Below, in pieces: positions 1 to 7,332 of a stretch of DNA of 29,171 nucleotides. The position numbers and the translations under genes were made by a program. This DNA is from UBA2658 sp964617335 (GTDB lineage: Bacteria; Bacillota; Clostridia; Oscillospirales; Oscillospiraceae): positions 1 through 29,171 of the forward strand of contig CAZTXG010000021.1 of the NCBI GenBank assembly GCA_964617335.1, in the 5' to 3' direction. The stretch's first letter is position 1. Every line of letters begins with the position of its first letter. The notes under the pieces are model-generated. The model searched no databases. It was not told where the DNA came from and was given only the letters and a program-made list of their open reading frames with translations.

Positions 1-140
1 ATTAAATCCGATATAAACCTCTTTTTCAAGAAATTGCATCTTTTTTTCCCGTATAAGCAAAATGAGGCTGGAGAAGATATAGTCGGGCGATAAAAAGCTC
101 GAATAGTCAAAATCAATATAAAGAGAAGGAGTAAGAAATC

Positions 141-335
141 ATGGCTAACAGCAACAAATTAGTTAACCCCAATGCCCGTGAAGCAATGAATCGTTTTAAG
201 ATGGAAGCCGCTTCCGAGGTAGGCGTAAACCTAACTCAGGGCTACAATGGCGACCTTACCTCCCGTCAGGCAGGCAGTGTTGGCGGACAGATGGTCAAAA
301 AGATGATTGAAGCATACGAAAACGGCATAAAATAA
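141..335 (+). CDS. Alpha/beta-type small acid-soluble spore protein (SASP)
   Basis: The 64-residue product belongs to the alpha/beta SASP family, which coats spore DNA in the forespore, protects it from UV and heat, and is degraded at germination by the GPR protease. Family hallmarks are visible: the N-terminal segment with NPNAREAMNRFK, the GPR-type cleavage region ASEVGVNL at about residues 24-31, and the second conserved block GDLTSRQAGSVGGQMVKKM at 38-56. Length is normal for the family. An AAGGAG ribosome site lies about 10 bases before the ATG, and a strong terminator follows. The gene is monocistronic and divergent in orientation from the long minus-strand block. Expression by sigma-G is expected from the family, but I could not identify a convincing sigma-G promoter in bases 1-140. 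Which paralogue it is (SspA, B, C or D) cannot be told. Confidence 0.95.
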   Translation: MANSNKLVNPNAREAMNRFKMEAASEVGVNLTQGYNGDLTSRQAGSVGGQMVKKMIEAYENGIK

Positions 336-352
336 TTGGCATTTTGCCAGGA

Positions 353-377
353 GGGGGAAGTTTCTTCCCCCTTTTTC
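353..377 (+). terminator. Rho-independent terminator of the SASP gene
   Basis: A perfect 8-bp stem (GGGGGAAG, 353-360; CTTCCCCC, 364-371) with a TTT loop is followed by TTTTTC. It lies 17 bases after the SASP stop codon. It also separates this gene from the convergent obg gene, which ends at 414. Confidence 0.9.
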
Positions 378-413
378 TTTGTTTGTTTTCTGTGAACTTA
401 TTCTGCAAAAGCT

Positions 414-1688
414 TTAGGATTGGTATTCAAACTCCAAATTATACATACAAAGCAAATCCCCGTCTTGTATGCCCATATTCTCCAGCCTATCGAAAATTCC
501 GGCATCTCGGAGCATTTTGTCAAAATACATTCGTGACTCATAATCACTGAAGTTCACGCGGCTTATAAGCTTTTCAAGCCAAGGCCCTTCAACAATCCAG
601 CAGTCGTCATACTGTTCGATAATAAGGTCCTCGGAGGTTTCTATAACAGGCTCCGGTTCAACATAATCCGGCTCATAGTATATAACCGGCGGAAGCCCCG
701 AAAGCTTTTCCGCCGCCCTTAGCATAAGCTCGTGAGTGCCTGAGTGGGTGGCAGCCGACATCTCAAAAAATTCATAGCCTGCCGCTTCCGCATAGCTCCG
801 CAGCTCATCTAAAAGAGTGCTGTCCTCCGGCAGAAGGTCGCATTTATTGGCGGCAACTATTTGGGGTCTTTCCGCAAGCTCTGGGCTGTATTCTTTAAGC
901 TCCCGATTTATAGTTTCAAAGTCCTCTATGGGGTCACGGCCCTCACTTCCGGAAACGTCAACAAGGTGTATAAGCAGCCTGCATCTATCTACATGACGCA
1001 AAAAATCATGACCCAGCCCTGCCCCCTCGCTGGCCCCTTCTATAATTCCCGGAATATCCGCCATAATAAAGGATACCCCGTCTTTAACGTAAACAACGCC
1101 GAGATTTGGATAAAGAGTGGTGAAATGGTAGTTTGCAATTTTCGGATGGGCCTTTGATACAACAGATAAAAGAGTAGATTTACCCACATTCGGAAAGCCC
1201 ACAAGACCCACATCCGCCAAAAGCTTAAGCTCCAAAACAATCTCACGCTTTTCCCCTTGAAGACCGGGCCTTGCAAAGCGGGGCGCCTGCCTTGTGGGCG
1301 TTGCAAAATGCTTGTTGCCCCAGCCGCCTCGTCCGCCTTTGGCAAGAACAAAAGGCTCGTTATCCGACATATCCCGTATGATGGCGCCGGAGGCCCTGTC
1401 TCTTATGAGAGTTCCCCTGGGAACCCGAATTGTAATTGTTTCGCCGTCCTTGCCGCTGCGCCGCCTGCCGCTGCCATTGGCGCCGTTTTCGGCGGCGTAT
1501 TTTCTCTTATATCGAAAATCCATCAGTGTTGACATATTTTCGTCAGCTATAACTATAACGTCCCCGCCGCGGCCGCCGTCACCGCCGGAGGGCCCGCCTG
1601 CCGGAACATATTTTTCCCTGTGGAAGGCTATTGCCCCGTCGCCTCCCCTTCCGGCCTGAACGCTGATGGTTGCTTTATCTATAAACAT
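414..1688 (-). CDS. obg: Obg/CgtA family ribosome-associated GTPase
   Basis: The 424-residue product is a full-length Obg GTPase, an essential factor in 50S ribosome assembly and stress signalling and, in Bacillus, in sporulation initiation. Domains in order: glycine-rich Obg fold (about 1-158, many GGxGG turns), G domain with G1 GFPNVGKS (164-171), G3 DIPG (211-214) and G4 NKCD (281-284), then a C-terminal OCT domain (about 350-424) typical of Gram-positive Obg. It lies downstream of rpmA, as in most Firmicutes, but a terminator separates them, so it probably has its own promoter. The 5' leader holds a long inverted repeat (see 1753-1819). The ATG start is preceded by purine-rich AAAGGAATGACGGGGAA. 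Confidence 0.97.
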   Translation of the reverse strand: MFIDKATISVQAGRGGDGAIAFHREKYVPAGGPSGGDGGRGGDVIVIADENMSTLMDFRYKRKYAAENGANGSGRRRSGKDGETITIRVPRGTLIRDRASGAIIRDMSDNEPFVLAKGGRGGWGNKHFATPTRQAPRFARPGLQGEKREIVLELKLLADVGLVGFPNVGKSTLLSVVSKAHPKIANYHFTTLYPNLGVVYVKDGVSFIMADIPGIIEGASEGAGLGHDFLRHVDRCRLLIHLVDVSGSEGRDPIEDFETINRELKEYSPELAERPQIVAANKCDLLPEDSTLLDELRSYAEAAGYEFFEMSAATHSGTHELMLRAAEKLSGLPPVIYYEPDYVEPEPVIETSEDLIIEQYDDCWIVEGPWLEKLISRVNFSDYESRMYFDKMLRDAGIFDRLENMGIQDGDLLCMYNLEFEYQS

Positions 1689-1752
1689 TGTTCCCCGTCA
1701 TTCCTTTCCCTGCACCGGCTGCAAGTAAACAGCCTCCGGTAAAACCCTTACT

Positions 1753-1819
1753 CTTTTTCCGAACCGCCGCTTAATAACTGAATTTGCCCTCAATGAGGGA
1801 TACTTCAGTCCGAAAAAAG
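1753..1819 (-). promoter_or_regulatory. Long interrupted inverted repeat in the obg leader
   Basis: Read on either strand this stretch folds as nested stems. The outer arms CTTTTTCCGAAC (1753-1764) and the matching arm ending at 1819 pair at 10 of 12 positions. The middle stem is ACTGAA (1777-1782) with TTCAGT (1804-1809). The inner stem is CCCTC (1787-1791) with GAGGG (1795-1799) around a 3-base loop. It sits between the rpmA terminator and the obg start, so it would lie in the obg 5' leader or promoter. The function is unknown; an RNA control element or a protein-binding dyad are both possible. Confidence 0.45.
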
Positions 1820-1841
1820 CTCTTAGTTATAAGTATGGGAT

Positions 1842-1867
1842 AAAAAATGGGCGGGCATACCCGCCCA
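1842..1867 (-). terminator. Rho-independent terminator of rplU-rpmA
   Basis: An 8-bp perfect G/C-rich stem (TGGGCGGG and CCCGCCCA, 1848-1867) with a 4-base loop is followed on the minus strand by TTTTTT (1847-1842). It lies 14 bases beyond the rpmA stop, so it ends the ribosomal protein operon before obg. Confidence 0.92.
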
Positions 1868-1881
1868 CCCATTTAAAAAGC

Positions 1882-2145
1882 TTACTGTGCCAATTCTTCG
1901 TAGACAGAGACCTTCTTGCGATCCTTGCCCATGCGCTCAAACCTAACCCTGCCGTCCTTAAGGGCGAAGAGTGTGTCATCACCGCCGCGGCCGACATTGG
2001 TGCCCGGGTGAATCTTGGTTCCGCGCTGTCTGACAAGGATGTTGCCGGCAAGAACAAACTGACCGTCAGCTCTCTTGGGACCCAAGCGCTTCGACTCGCT
2101 GTCGCGGCCGTTCCTGGTGGAGCCCATTCCCTTCTTATGTGCCAT
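1882..2145 (-). CDS. rpmA: 50S ribosomal protein L27
   Basis: The 87-residue protein matches L27 throughout: MAHKKGMGSTRNGRDSES at the start, then the QRGTKIHPGTNVGRGGDDTLFA core. L27 sits near the peptidyl-transferase centre and its N-terminus reaches the P-site tRNA. Most Firmicutes L27 proteins carry an extra N-terminal peptide (ending LQFFA) removed by the Prp protease. Here the protein starts directly at the mature-type sequence and no such extension is encoded upstream. The rplU-rpmA gap is only 36 bases, so the usual intervening prp gene is absent too. A GGAGG ribosome site lies a few bases before the ATG. Confidence 0.97.
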   Translation of the reverse strand: MAHKKGMGSTRNGRDSESKRLGPKRADGQFVLAGNILVRQRGTKIHPGTNVGRGGDDTLFALKDGRVRFERMGKDRKKVSVYEELAQ

Positions 2146-2181
2146 GCTTTACACCTCCAAGTGTCAAATAAATTGCGGAAC

Positions 2182-2496
2182 TTACGCCTTTATGGCGTCT
2201 ATTTTTACCTGAGTATAGGGCTGTCTGTGGCCCTTTGACAGGCGGTAGCCTTTTTTAGGCTTCATCTTGTAAACATGAATCTTACGGGCTCTGCCGTTTT
2301 TAAGAACACTGGCGGAAACTTCGGCTCCGTCAATGACGGGGGCGCCAAACTTACTGCCTGCTTCATCTATAACTGCAAGAACACGGTTGAAGGTAACGCT
2401 GTCGCCATCCTCAACGCCGAGCTTTTCAATAAAGATGACATCGCCTTCGGCAACACGATACTGCTTACCGCCGGTTTCAATTATTGCATACTTCAT
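2182..2496 (-). CDS. rplU: 50S ribosomal protein L21
   Basis: The 104-residue product has the standard L21 opening MKYAIIETGGKQYRV and the C-terminal KMKPKKGYRLSKGHRQPYT block that binds 23S rRNA. The reading frame is open further upstream (to 2568), but the start at 2496 is preferred: the family begins exactly there and an AGGAAGGA ribosome site sits just upstream. The upstream in-frame codons would instead translate the RNA leader. It is the first gene of a two-gene operon with rpmA, driven by the strong promoter at 2581-2609. Confidence 0.97.
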   Translation of the reverse strand: MKYAIIETGGKQYRVAEGDVIFIEKLGVEDGDSVTFNRVLAVIDEAGSKFGAPVIDGAEVSASVLKNGRARKIHVYKMKPKKGYRLSKGHRQPYTQVKIDAIKA

Positions 2497-2574
2497 TAGC
2501 TTTCCTTCCTCTCTCGAAGTCTCGCTTTTAGGGCGAAAGCCAAGGCTTTTCTTAAGTTGCCCCTTCAATGCGGC
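2497..2574 (-). promoter_or_regulatory. Putative L21-type autoregulatory leader of rplU
   Basis: About 75 bases lie between the predicted transcription start and the rplU ATG. The leader RNA can form a stem AAAGCC/GGCTTT or, exclusively of it, GCTTT/AAAGC around the loop CGCCCTA, and also a GGGC/GCCC pairing. Firmicutes often carry an L21 leader RNA at this place. Assignment to that family is inferred from position and foldability, not from a covariance-model match. Confidence 0.4.
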
Positions 2575-2580
2575 CTTGTT

Positions 2581-2609
2581 AGTTTATCACGGGGCTTTTC
2601 CCTTGTCAA
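2581..2609 (-). promoter_or_regulatory. Sigma-A promoter of rplU-rpmA
   Basis: On the minus strand a perfect -35 TTGACA (2609-2604) is followed after exactly 17 bases by -10 TAAACT (2586-2581, 4 of 6 to TATAAT). This is the best vegetative promoter visible in the window, as expected for ribosomal protein genes. Confidence 0.85.
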
Positions 2610-2713
2610 GCAATACATACAGTTTTTTTACAAGATTTTATACCTTTTGCAAGGCTTCGCCGCCCTATGAAAAATCACAGAGCGGCGGCAATTATTTCAA
2701 AATACTGTAAAGT

Positions 2714-4276
2714 CTAGTCCTGAGACTTTCCGTGGAGAGAATATATTTCGTTCATATCTCTTTTTCCCGCTGCGTTTTTGGGAACAGAGTCTACAAATGT
2801 GACATATTTTGGAACCTTTATGCTGGAAAGTTCGGTTTTAATCTTTTTAATGATATCATTTTTAGTGACTTCCGCACCGGGAGCCAAAACAATGAGAACT
2901 TTTCCAACCTCGCCCCATTTTTGGTCCGGTACGCCAATTATACAAGCTTCCATAATGCCGGGGATAGTCATTATAGTATCTTCAATTTCCTGCGGGAAGA
3001 TATTTTCCCCGCCGGATATGAACATATTCTTTTTCCGGCCGCTTATATAGCAGAAACCGTCCTCGTCAAGATAGCCCATGTCGCCGGAGTGAACCCAGCC
3101 GTCCTTCATTATCTCGTCTGTTGCCGCCTGATTATTCCAATATCCGGAGAAAAGCAGCTTGCCGTTAAAGCAAAGCTCCCCTCGCTCTCCACGAGGCACT
3201 TCCTTTCCGTCATCGCCCAAAATGCGAAGCTGATTGAAGGGGGCGGGTATGCCGCAGGAGTTCCACTTCTGCCGAACCATGTCTATGTTCATCATTCCTA
3301 TGGGATGACACATATTATTAGGGCCGATTTCGGTCATGCCATAGGCGTTTACCATTTTTACGCCCCGGTTCCAATATATTTCCAAAAGCTCCTTACCGGT
3401 AGGTGCGGCACCGGAAACCAGAAAACGGTAACAGGTTAAATCTGTTTTTCCAAAATCGGGGTGCATGGCCATGGCTTTATACATAGTTTCGACAGAAATG
3501 CCAACTGTTGGCTTTTCTTCCCGTGTAGCCTTTAAAACCATTTCCGGATTAAAGCCGCGCATGACGATAACACGACCGCCCGTCTGTAAAATCGGCAGGG
3601 TAAGCACATTCCATCCGGCTGTGTGGAAAAGAGGAAGGGTAAGTATTGTTGTGTCGTCCTCTGTCAGCTGAAAGCCCAAAATACTGACTATGCTGTTATA
3701 GAAAAGTGAGCGGAAAGACATTTTTGCTGCCTTTGGCTGACCCGTTGTGCCCCCTGTGTGGATGAGCATTTGTATATCCTCATAGTCAAGCTCCGGCGGT
3801 GTAACAGGCTTATAGTCCTCCATGGCCATAATGTCGGGGTAGCAGTAAGTTTCGTTCTCTCCGATAATATCGTCAAGACAGATAAATTCCTGAGTAAAGC
3901 CGGCTTCACGCAGACCGACAACTGTGAAGGTAAACTCCAATGAATAGAATATTACCTTTGGGCTCTCGCCTTCGATAAGGGAAAAAAGCTCCTTCTCCCG
4001 CAGGAGACAATTATATGTGGATATAATTATGCCGGTTTTGTAGGTCGCGAAAAATGCATCAAAAAATGCAACGGAGTTTGTGGCGCAAAAGCCAATCCTA
4101 TCACCTTTTTTAAGTCCCATCTTTTCGGTTAGAAACCACGCAAGCTTATCAGAGCGCTTGTCCATGTCGGAGTATGTATAACGTTTCCCGGCATCATAGT
4201 CATAGATTGCTTCGTGTCCGCCAGAAAAACGCACCCGATATTTACCCATATTTGCCAATGATTCTGAATCGTACAT
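2714..4276 (-). CDS. AMP-dependent acyl-CoA synthetase/ligase (ANL superfamily)
   Basis: The 520-residue protein activates a carboxylic acid to an acyl-adenylate and then, most likely, to a CoA thioester. Motifs in order: P-loop TGGTTGQPK (174-182), A5 motif AYGMTEIG (about 313-320), SGDMGYLDEDGFCYISGRKK with the adenosine-binding Asp and hinge Arg, and the C-terminal PKNAAGKRDM carrying the catalytic Lys. No signal peptide or membrane segment is seen. It resembles medium/long-chain FadD-like or carnitine-CoA-ligase-like enzymes; the substrate cannot be read from sequence. It appears monocistronic: a 338-base AT-rich gap lies upstream and no fatty-acid genes are adjacent. The ATG has an AAGGAGGAAA ribosome site. 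Confidence 0.9.
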   Translation of the reverse strand: MYDSESLANMGKYRVRFSGGHEAIYDYDAGKRYTYSDMDKRSDKLAWFLTEKMGLKKGDRIGFCATNSVAFFDAFFATYKTGIIISTYNCLLREKELFSLIEGESPKVIFYSLEFTFTVVGLREAGFTQEFICLDDIIGENETYCYPDIMAMEDYKPVTPPELDYEDIQMLIHTGGTTGQPKAAKMSFRSLFYNSIVSILGFQLTEDDTTILTLPLFHTAGWNVLTLPILQTGGRVIVMRGFNPEMVLKATREEKPTVGISVETMYKAMAMHPDFGKTDLTCYRFLVSGAAPTGKELLEIYWNRGVKMVNAYGMTEIGPNNMCHPIGMMNIDMVRQKWNSCGIPAPFNQLRILGDDGKEVPRGERGELCFNGKLLFSGYWNNQAATDEIMKDGWVHSGDMGYLDEDGFCYISGRKKNMFISGGENIFPQEIEDTIMTIPGIMEACIIGVPDQKWGEVGKVLIVLAPGAEVTKNDIIKKIKTELSSIKVPKYVTFVDSVPKNAAGKRDMNEIYSLHGKSQD

Positions 4277-4306
4277 TCCATTTCCTCCTTACAACCCTTC
4301 ACATCA

Positions 4307-4352
4307 TGAAAACAGCTTTATTTGTTGTTATTTTATTAATTTGCTGTTTTCA
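4307..4352 (-). promoter_or_regulatory. 10-bp inverted repeat in the acyl-CoA ligase leader
   Basis: Perfect arms TGAAAACAGC (4307-4316) and GCTGTTTTCA (4343-4352) are separated by 26 AT-rich bases. It lies 30-75 bases before the start codon, downstream of the likely promoter. It could be a leader hairpin or a pair of half-sites for a regulator of fatty-acid use. Neither a T-run nor a known operator consensus was recognised. Confidence 0.45.
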
Positions 4353-4409
4353 ATATCACCACTTTTTTAAAGGGTGAATACAGGGCATATATTACAACTG
4401 CTTGACGTC

Positions 4410-4438
4410 ATTCTATATTAAATCCACAATAAAATCAA
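4410..4438 (-). promoter_or_regulatory. Candidate promoter of the acyl-CoA ligase gene
   Basis: On the minus strand TTGATT (4438-4433) and TAGAAT (4415-4410) are 17 bases apart, matching 4 and 5 of 6 consensus positions. In such AT-rich DNA, chance matches are common, so this is tentative. Confidence 0.35.
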
Positions 4439-4615
4439 CGAAAAACTTAAATTTTGATTGTAAAACACATCATTTGCTATGTTTTTTCTCATACTCATAA
4501 TATAGCCGCTTTCAATTTGTACAATATAACAGCGACTTAAAGAAAAATTTAATCATATTTTAACAGCTTAGGAAAATATAGCATATAAAAACCAAAGAAG
4601 CTACGGCTATTTAGT

Positions 4616-5383
4616 TTACATAATCCACATTGCCAGCACTGCCGCAGCCTCACGAATAAAGTAATTTACCTTAAGCACCGGCTTTGTCGTTTTCGCTGCA
4701 ACGCCCAAAGGCTCGGCTCCCAGTTCCTTCGCCATATACTTTGCCCTATAAAGGTGGTATTCACTGGACACAAGGGCTATAGCTCCCGAAGATCCGCCGC
4801 CTTCGTCCTGAATCTTTTTGAGAGAAAATTTTAAATTTTCATAGGTTTTAGAAGATTTCTCCTCTAATATCAGCCTGTCTTTTTCTATCCCCTTTTCGCT
4901 TAGCCAGTCATACATACATCTTGCCTCGCTTATATCCTCTCCCGGCCCCTGCCCCCCGGACAAAACAGCCCTTGCCTCCGGATATGTTTCAAGGTAATCC
5001 AAGGCGGCGTTTAGCCTGTTTAAAAGAGAAAGGGAAGGCTCTGTGCCGTTCACCCCCGCCCCAAGAACAATGAGATAGGACGCTTCCGGTTCCCTGTCGG
5101 TTTTCGCTGCGGCGATTATAGGAATTTCGATTGCGAGAAACAGTGCAAGGGCAAGGTAAACAGCCGTAGTAAATGCATTTTTTAAGCTTTGGGCCTGTTT
5201 GGGTTTTTTGCGGGAAAAAAGCTCTATCAATTTATAAACTCCCGCAAGCAAGGCGGCAGCCAGAAAAACAAGAGCCATAGTTATATAGCCTATTAGCCCA
5301 AAAGCAAAAAATCCTGCCAGCAAAAGCAGTGCCCCTTCCAGAATCAAAAACACCTTGTTACTCATAGTTTTTTTCTTTTTCAT
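4616..5383 (-). CDS. DUF218 / YdcF-SanA family membrane protein
   Basis: The 255-residue protein has three predicted membrane segments near the N-terminus (about 9-28, 33-52, 73-92), then a DUF218 domain (about 102-240). That domain contains VLGAGV, LSGGQGPGEDISEA and the EEKSSKTYENL block typical of YdcF/SanA/ElyC proteins. Family members act in envelope integrity and undecaprenyl-phosphate-linked wall metabolism in E. coli (ElyC, SanA); the biochemical activity is unsettled. The start MKKKKTMSNK is chosen because GAGGG lies 7 bases upstream; a longer frame would reach back into the ABC-F gene. It is the last gene of the FHA-SEDS/PBP/ABC-F cluster, 17 bases after the ABC-F stop, which fits an envelope role. 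Confidence 0.85.
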   Translation of the reverse strand: MKKKKTMSNKVFLILEGALLLLAGFFAFGLIGYITMALVFLAAALLAGVYKLIELFSRKKPKQAQSLKNAFTTAVYLALALFLAIEIPIIAAAKTDREPEASYLIVLGAGVNGTEPSLSLLNRLNAALDYLETYPEARAVLSGGQGPGEDISEARCMYDWLSEKGIEKDRLILEEKSSKTYENLKFSLKKIQDEGGGSSGAIALVSSEYHLYRAKYMAKELGAEPLGVAAKTTKPVLKVNYFIREAAAVLAMWIM

Positions 5384-5400
5384 CTTTTGCCCTCTATAAA

Positions 5401-7284
5401 TTATGCCCCTTCGGAAAGCTCCTGCCATTTGTCATACATATCCTCAAGCTTATCCTCTAAGACTGCCTTTGTTTCATCAAGCTCCATAAGCTTTTGGTAG
5501 TCGGAACCGAACTTTTCATATTCACTGTCAAGGCCCGCAATCTCACCCTCCAAAGCTTCTATTTCCTTTTCCAGCCTTTGGATTTGTTTTTCCACATTGC
5601 CGCTTTTTTTGCCGGTGTTTTCTTTTTTTACCCCTGACTTTTTTGTCTGCTTCTGCTTATTTGCAGTCTGGATTTCCTCCTGCCGTTTCTGGAACTCAAG
5701 AAAATCCTCATAGCCTCCGTGAAAATCCGTAATTGTGCCGTTTTCCAAAAACCAGATGCGGCTGGCAAATTTCTCAATAAAATAGCGGTCGTGGGAAACA
5801 AAAAGCATAGCCTGCTCAAAGCTGTCCACAGCCTCCTCAATCCACTCCCTGCTGCTTATATCCAGATGGTTTGTAGGCTCGTCCAGTATAAGAAAGTTAA
5901 TTTCGTCTCGCATGAGCATACAAAGGCGAAGCCTGCTCTGCTCGCCTCCGGAAAGGGCGGATACGGGCTTAAACACATCTTCACCGGAAAATCTAAAGCT
6001 GCCCAGCCTGTCTCTTGCCGATTGGGGCGTGCAATTTTCAGAATACAGCATGGTGTCGTAGAGGCTGCGCTCCGGAGCGTCAAATTTAATTATCTGGGGC
6101 AGGTAGGCAGTTTTCACCGATGGCCCTCTGCGCAGCATTCCGGAATCCGGCTGCATCTCACCCATAATAAGCTTAATAAGAGTTGACTTGCCGCTGCCGT
6201 TTTCACCAATGAGGGCTATGCGCTCGCCTCCTTCAATGATAAGCTCCAAGTCTTTAAAAAGGGTTTTCTCCCCAAAGGATTTTGAAACCCCGTCTATAAG
6301 CAAAACCTCATCTCCGGAAAAATCCCGCTGGGAAAACTTCATACGCATTTCCCGCTCGGCCCGGGGCCTGTCGGTTTTTTCAATCCTCGCCATACGGGAG
6401 CGGATGGCAAAGGATTTTTTCATAAGGGCTTCGTTGCCCGTGCCCCACTGATAAAGCCTTGTGGCCGCCTCGTCAAGCCTTTTAAGCTCCTTTTGCTCTT
6501 TCTCGTATTTTTTTAGCTGTTCTTCGAATCTCCGGTTTTTTTCCTCAACATAAAAGCTGTAATTTCCGCTGTAAAACTCCGCCTTGCCATCTGTTATTTC
6601 GATTATGCGGTTCACCGTTCTGTCCAGAAAATAGCGGTCGTGGGAGATTGCAAGGACCGTTCCATGAAACCTCACAAGATACTGCTCAAGCCAAAGGGTG
6701 GCTTTCAGGTCAAGGTGGTTTGTAGGCTCGTCCAGCAGCAAAATGTCCGTGTCCTCAAGGATGAGCCTCGCAAGGTTAACTCTAGTTTTTTCTCCGCCGG
6801 AAAGCTTTGAAAAAAGCTGGCCTCGCATAAGCTCGGAAATCTCCAAGCCATTGGCAACACGGCTTCTTTCCGCGTCTGCCGTATAGCCGCCAAGGCCCTC
6901 GTATTCCGCGGCTGCCCTGTCATATTCCCGTAAAATTGCCTCAGAACTGTTTCCCGCCATCTGGGAAGAAAGCTCTTTCATCTTCGCTTCAAGGTCAAAA
7001 ATCCTTCTGTGAGCTGTTTTTAAAACGTCCTCCACGGTATATTCCTTCGGATACACAGGTATCTGGGAAATAAGTCCAAGCCGCTTTCCCGGAGCAATTA
7101 CAAGCTGACCTTCATCTTTGTGTATCTGCCCTGTCATGATGCGGAAAAGTGTTGTTTTCCCCGCACCGTTTTTGCCGAGGATGCCCACCCTCTCGCCTTT
7201 TTCCACGTCGAAGCTCAAGCCGTTAAGTATATTTTTATCCTGTTCAAAGGCTTTAACAAGGCCTTGAATCGATATATCTGTCAT
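5401..7284 (-). CDS. ABC-F family ATPase (Uup/YdiF-like)
   Basis: The 627-residue protein has two ABC domains in one chain and no membrane segments, the hallmark of ABC-F translation factors that act at the ribosomal E site. Domain 1: Walker A GKNGAGKT (37-44), signature LSGGEKTR, Walker B LLLDEPTNHLD. Next is a charged, helical P-site-tRNA-interaction linker (about 245-315). Domain 2: Walker A GENGSGKS, signature LSGGEQSR, Walker B LILDEPTNHLD. The C-terminal 80 residues are Lys/Glu-rich coiled coil as in Uup and YdiF. It could be a housekeeping factor or a resistance-type ABC-F; sequence alone does not decide. A GGAGAA ribosome site precedes the ATG. It follows the PBP gene by 48 bases. Confidence 0.93.
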   Translation of the reverse strand: MTDISIQGLVKAFEQDKNILNGLSFDVEKGERVGILGKNGAGKTTLFRIMTGQIHKDEGQLVIAPGKRLGLISQIPVYPKEYTVEDVLKTAHRRIFDLEAKMKELSSQMAGNSSEAILREYDRAAAEYEGLGGYTADAERSRVANGLEISELMRGQLFSKLSGGEKTRVNLARLILEDTDILLLDEPTNHLDLKATLWLEQYLVRFHGTVLAISHDRYFLDRTVNRIIEITDGKAEFYSGNYSFYVEEKNRRFEEQLKKYEKEQKELKRLDEAATRLYQWGTGNEALMKKSFAIRSRMARIEKTDRPRAEREMRMKFSQRDFSGDEVLLIDGVSKSFGEKTLFKDLELIIEGGERIALIGENGSGKSTLIKLIMGEMQPDSGMLRRGPSVKTAYLPQIIKFDAPERSLYDTMLYSENCTPQSARDRLGSFRFSGEDVFKPVSALSGGEQSRLRLCMLMRDEINFLILDEPTNHLDISSREWIEEAVDSFEQAMLFVSHDRYFIEKFASRIWFLENGTITDFHGGYEDFLEFQKRQEEIQTANKQKQTKKSGVKKENTGKKSGNVEKQIQRLEKEIEALEGEIAGLDSEYEKFGSDYQKLMELDETKAVLEDKLEDMYDKWQELSEGA

Positions 7285-7332
7285 TTTATTCTCCGTTTTA
7301 TTTTTATCTTATAAACTAAAATTTTGCCCTTT

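Larger units (their letters stand above)
4277..4615. other. AT-rich intergenic region upstream of the acyl-CoA ligase
   Basis: This 339-base stretch has no credible gene on either strand. It contains the probable promoter and inverted repeat of the acyl-CoA ligase gene in its left third. The right part (about 4450-4615) is very AT-rich, follows the stop of the YdcF-like gene, and shows no clear terminator hairpin. Confidence 0.6.

Noticed and set aside
50..90. Sigma-G promoter for the SASP gene
   Set aside because: GTATA near 52 and GATATAG near 77 have roughly suitable spacing but match the -10 consensus poorly.
2732..3439. 235-residue open frame on the + strand
   Set aside because: It lies antisense inside the acyl-CoA ligase gene, has no ribosome site and reads like a shadow of the real frame.
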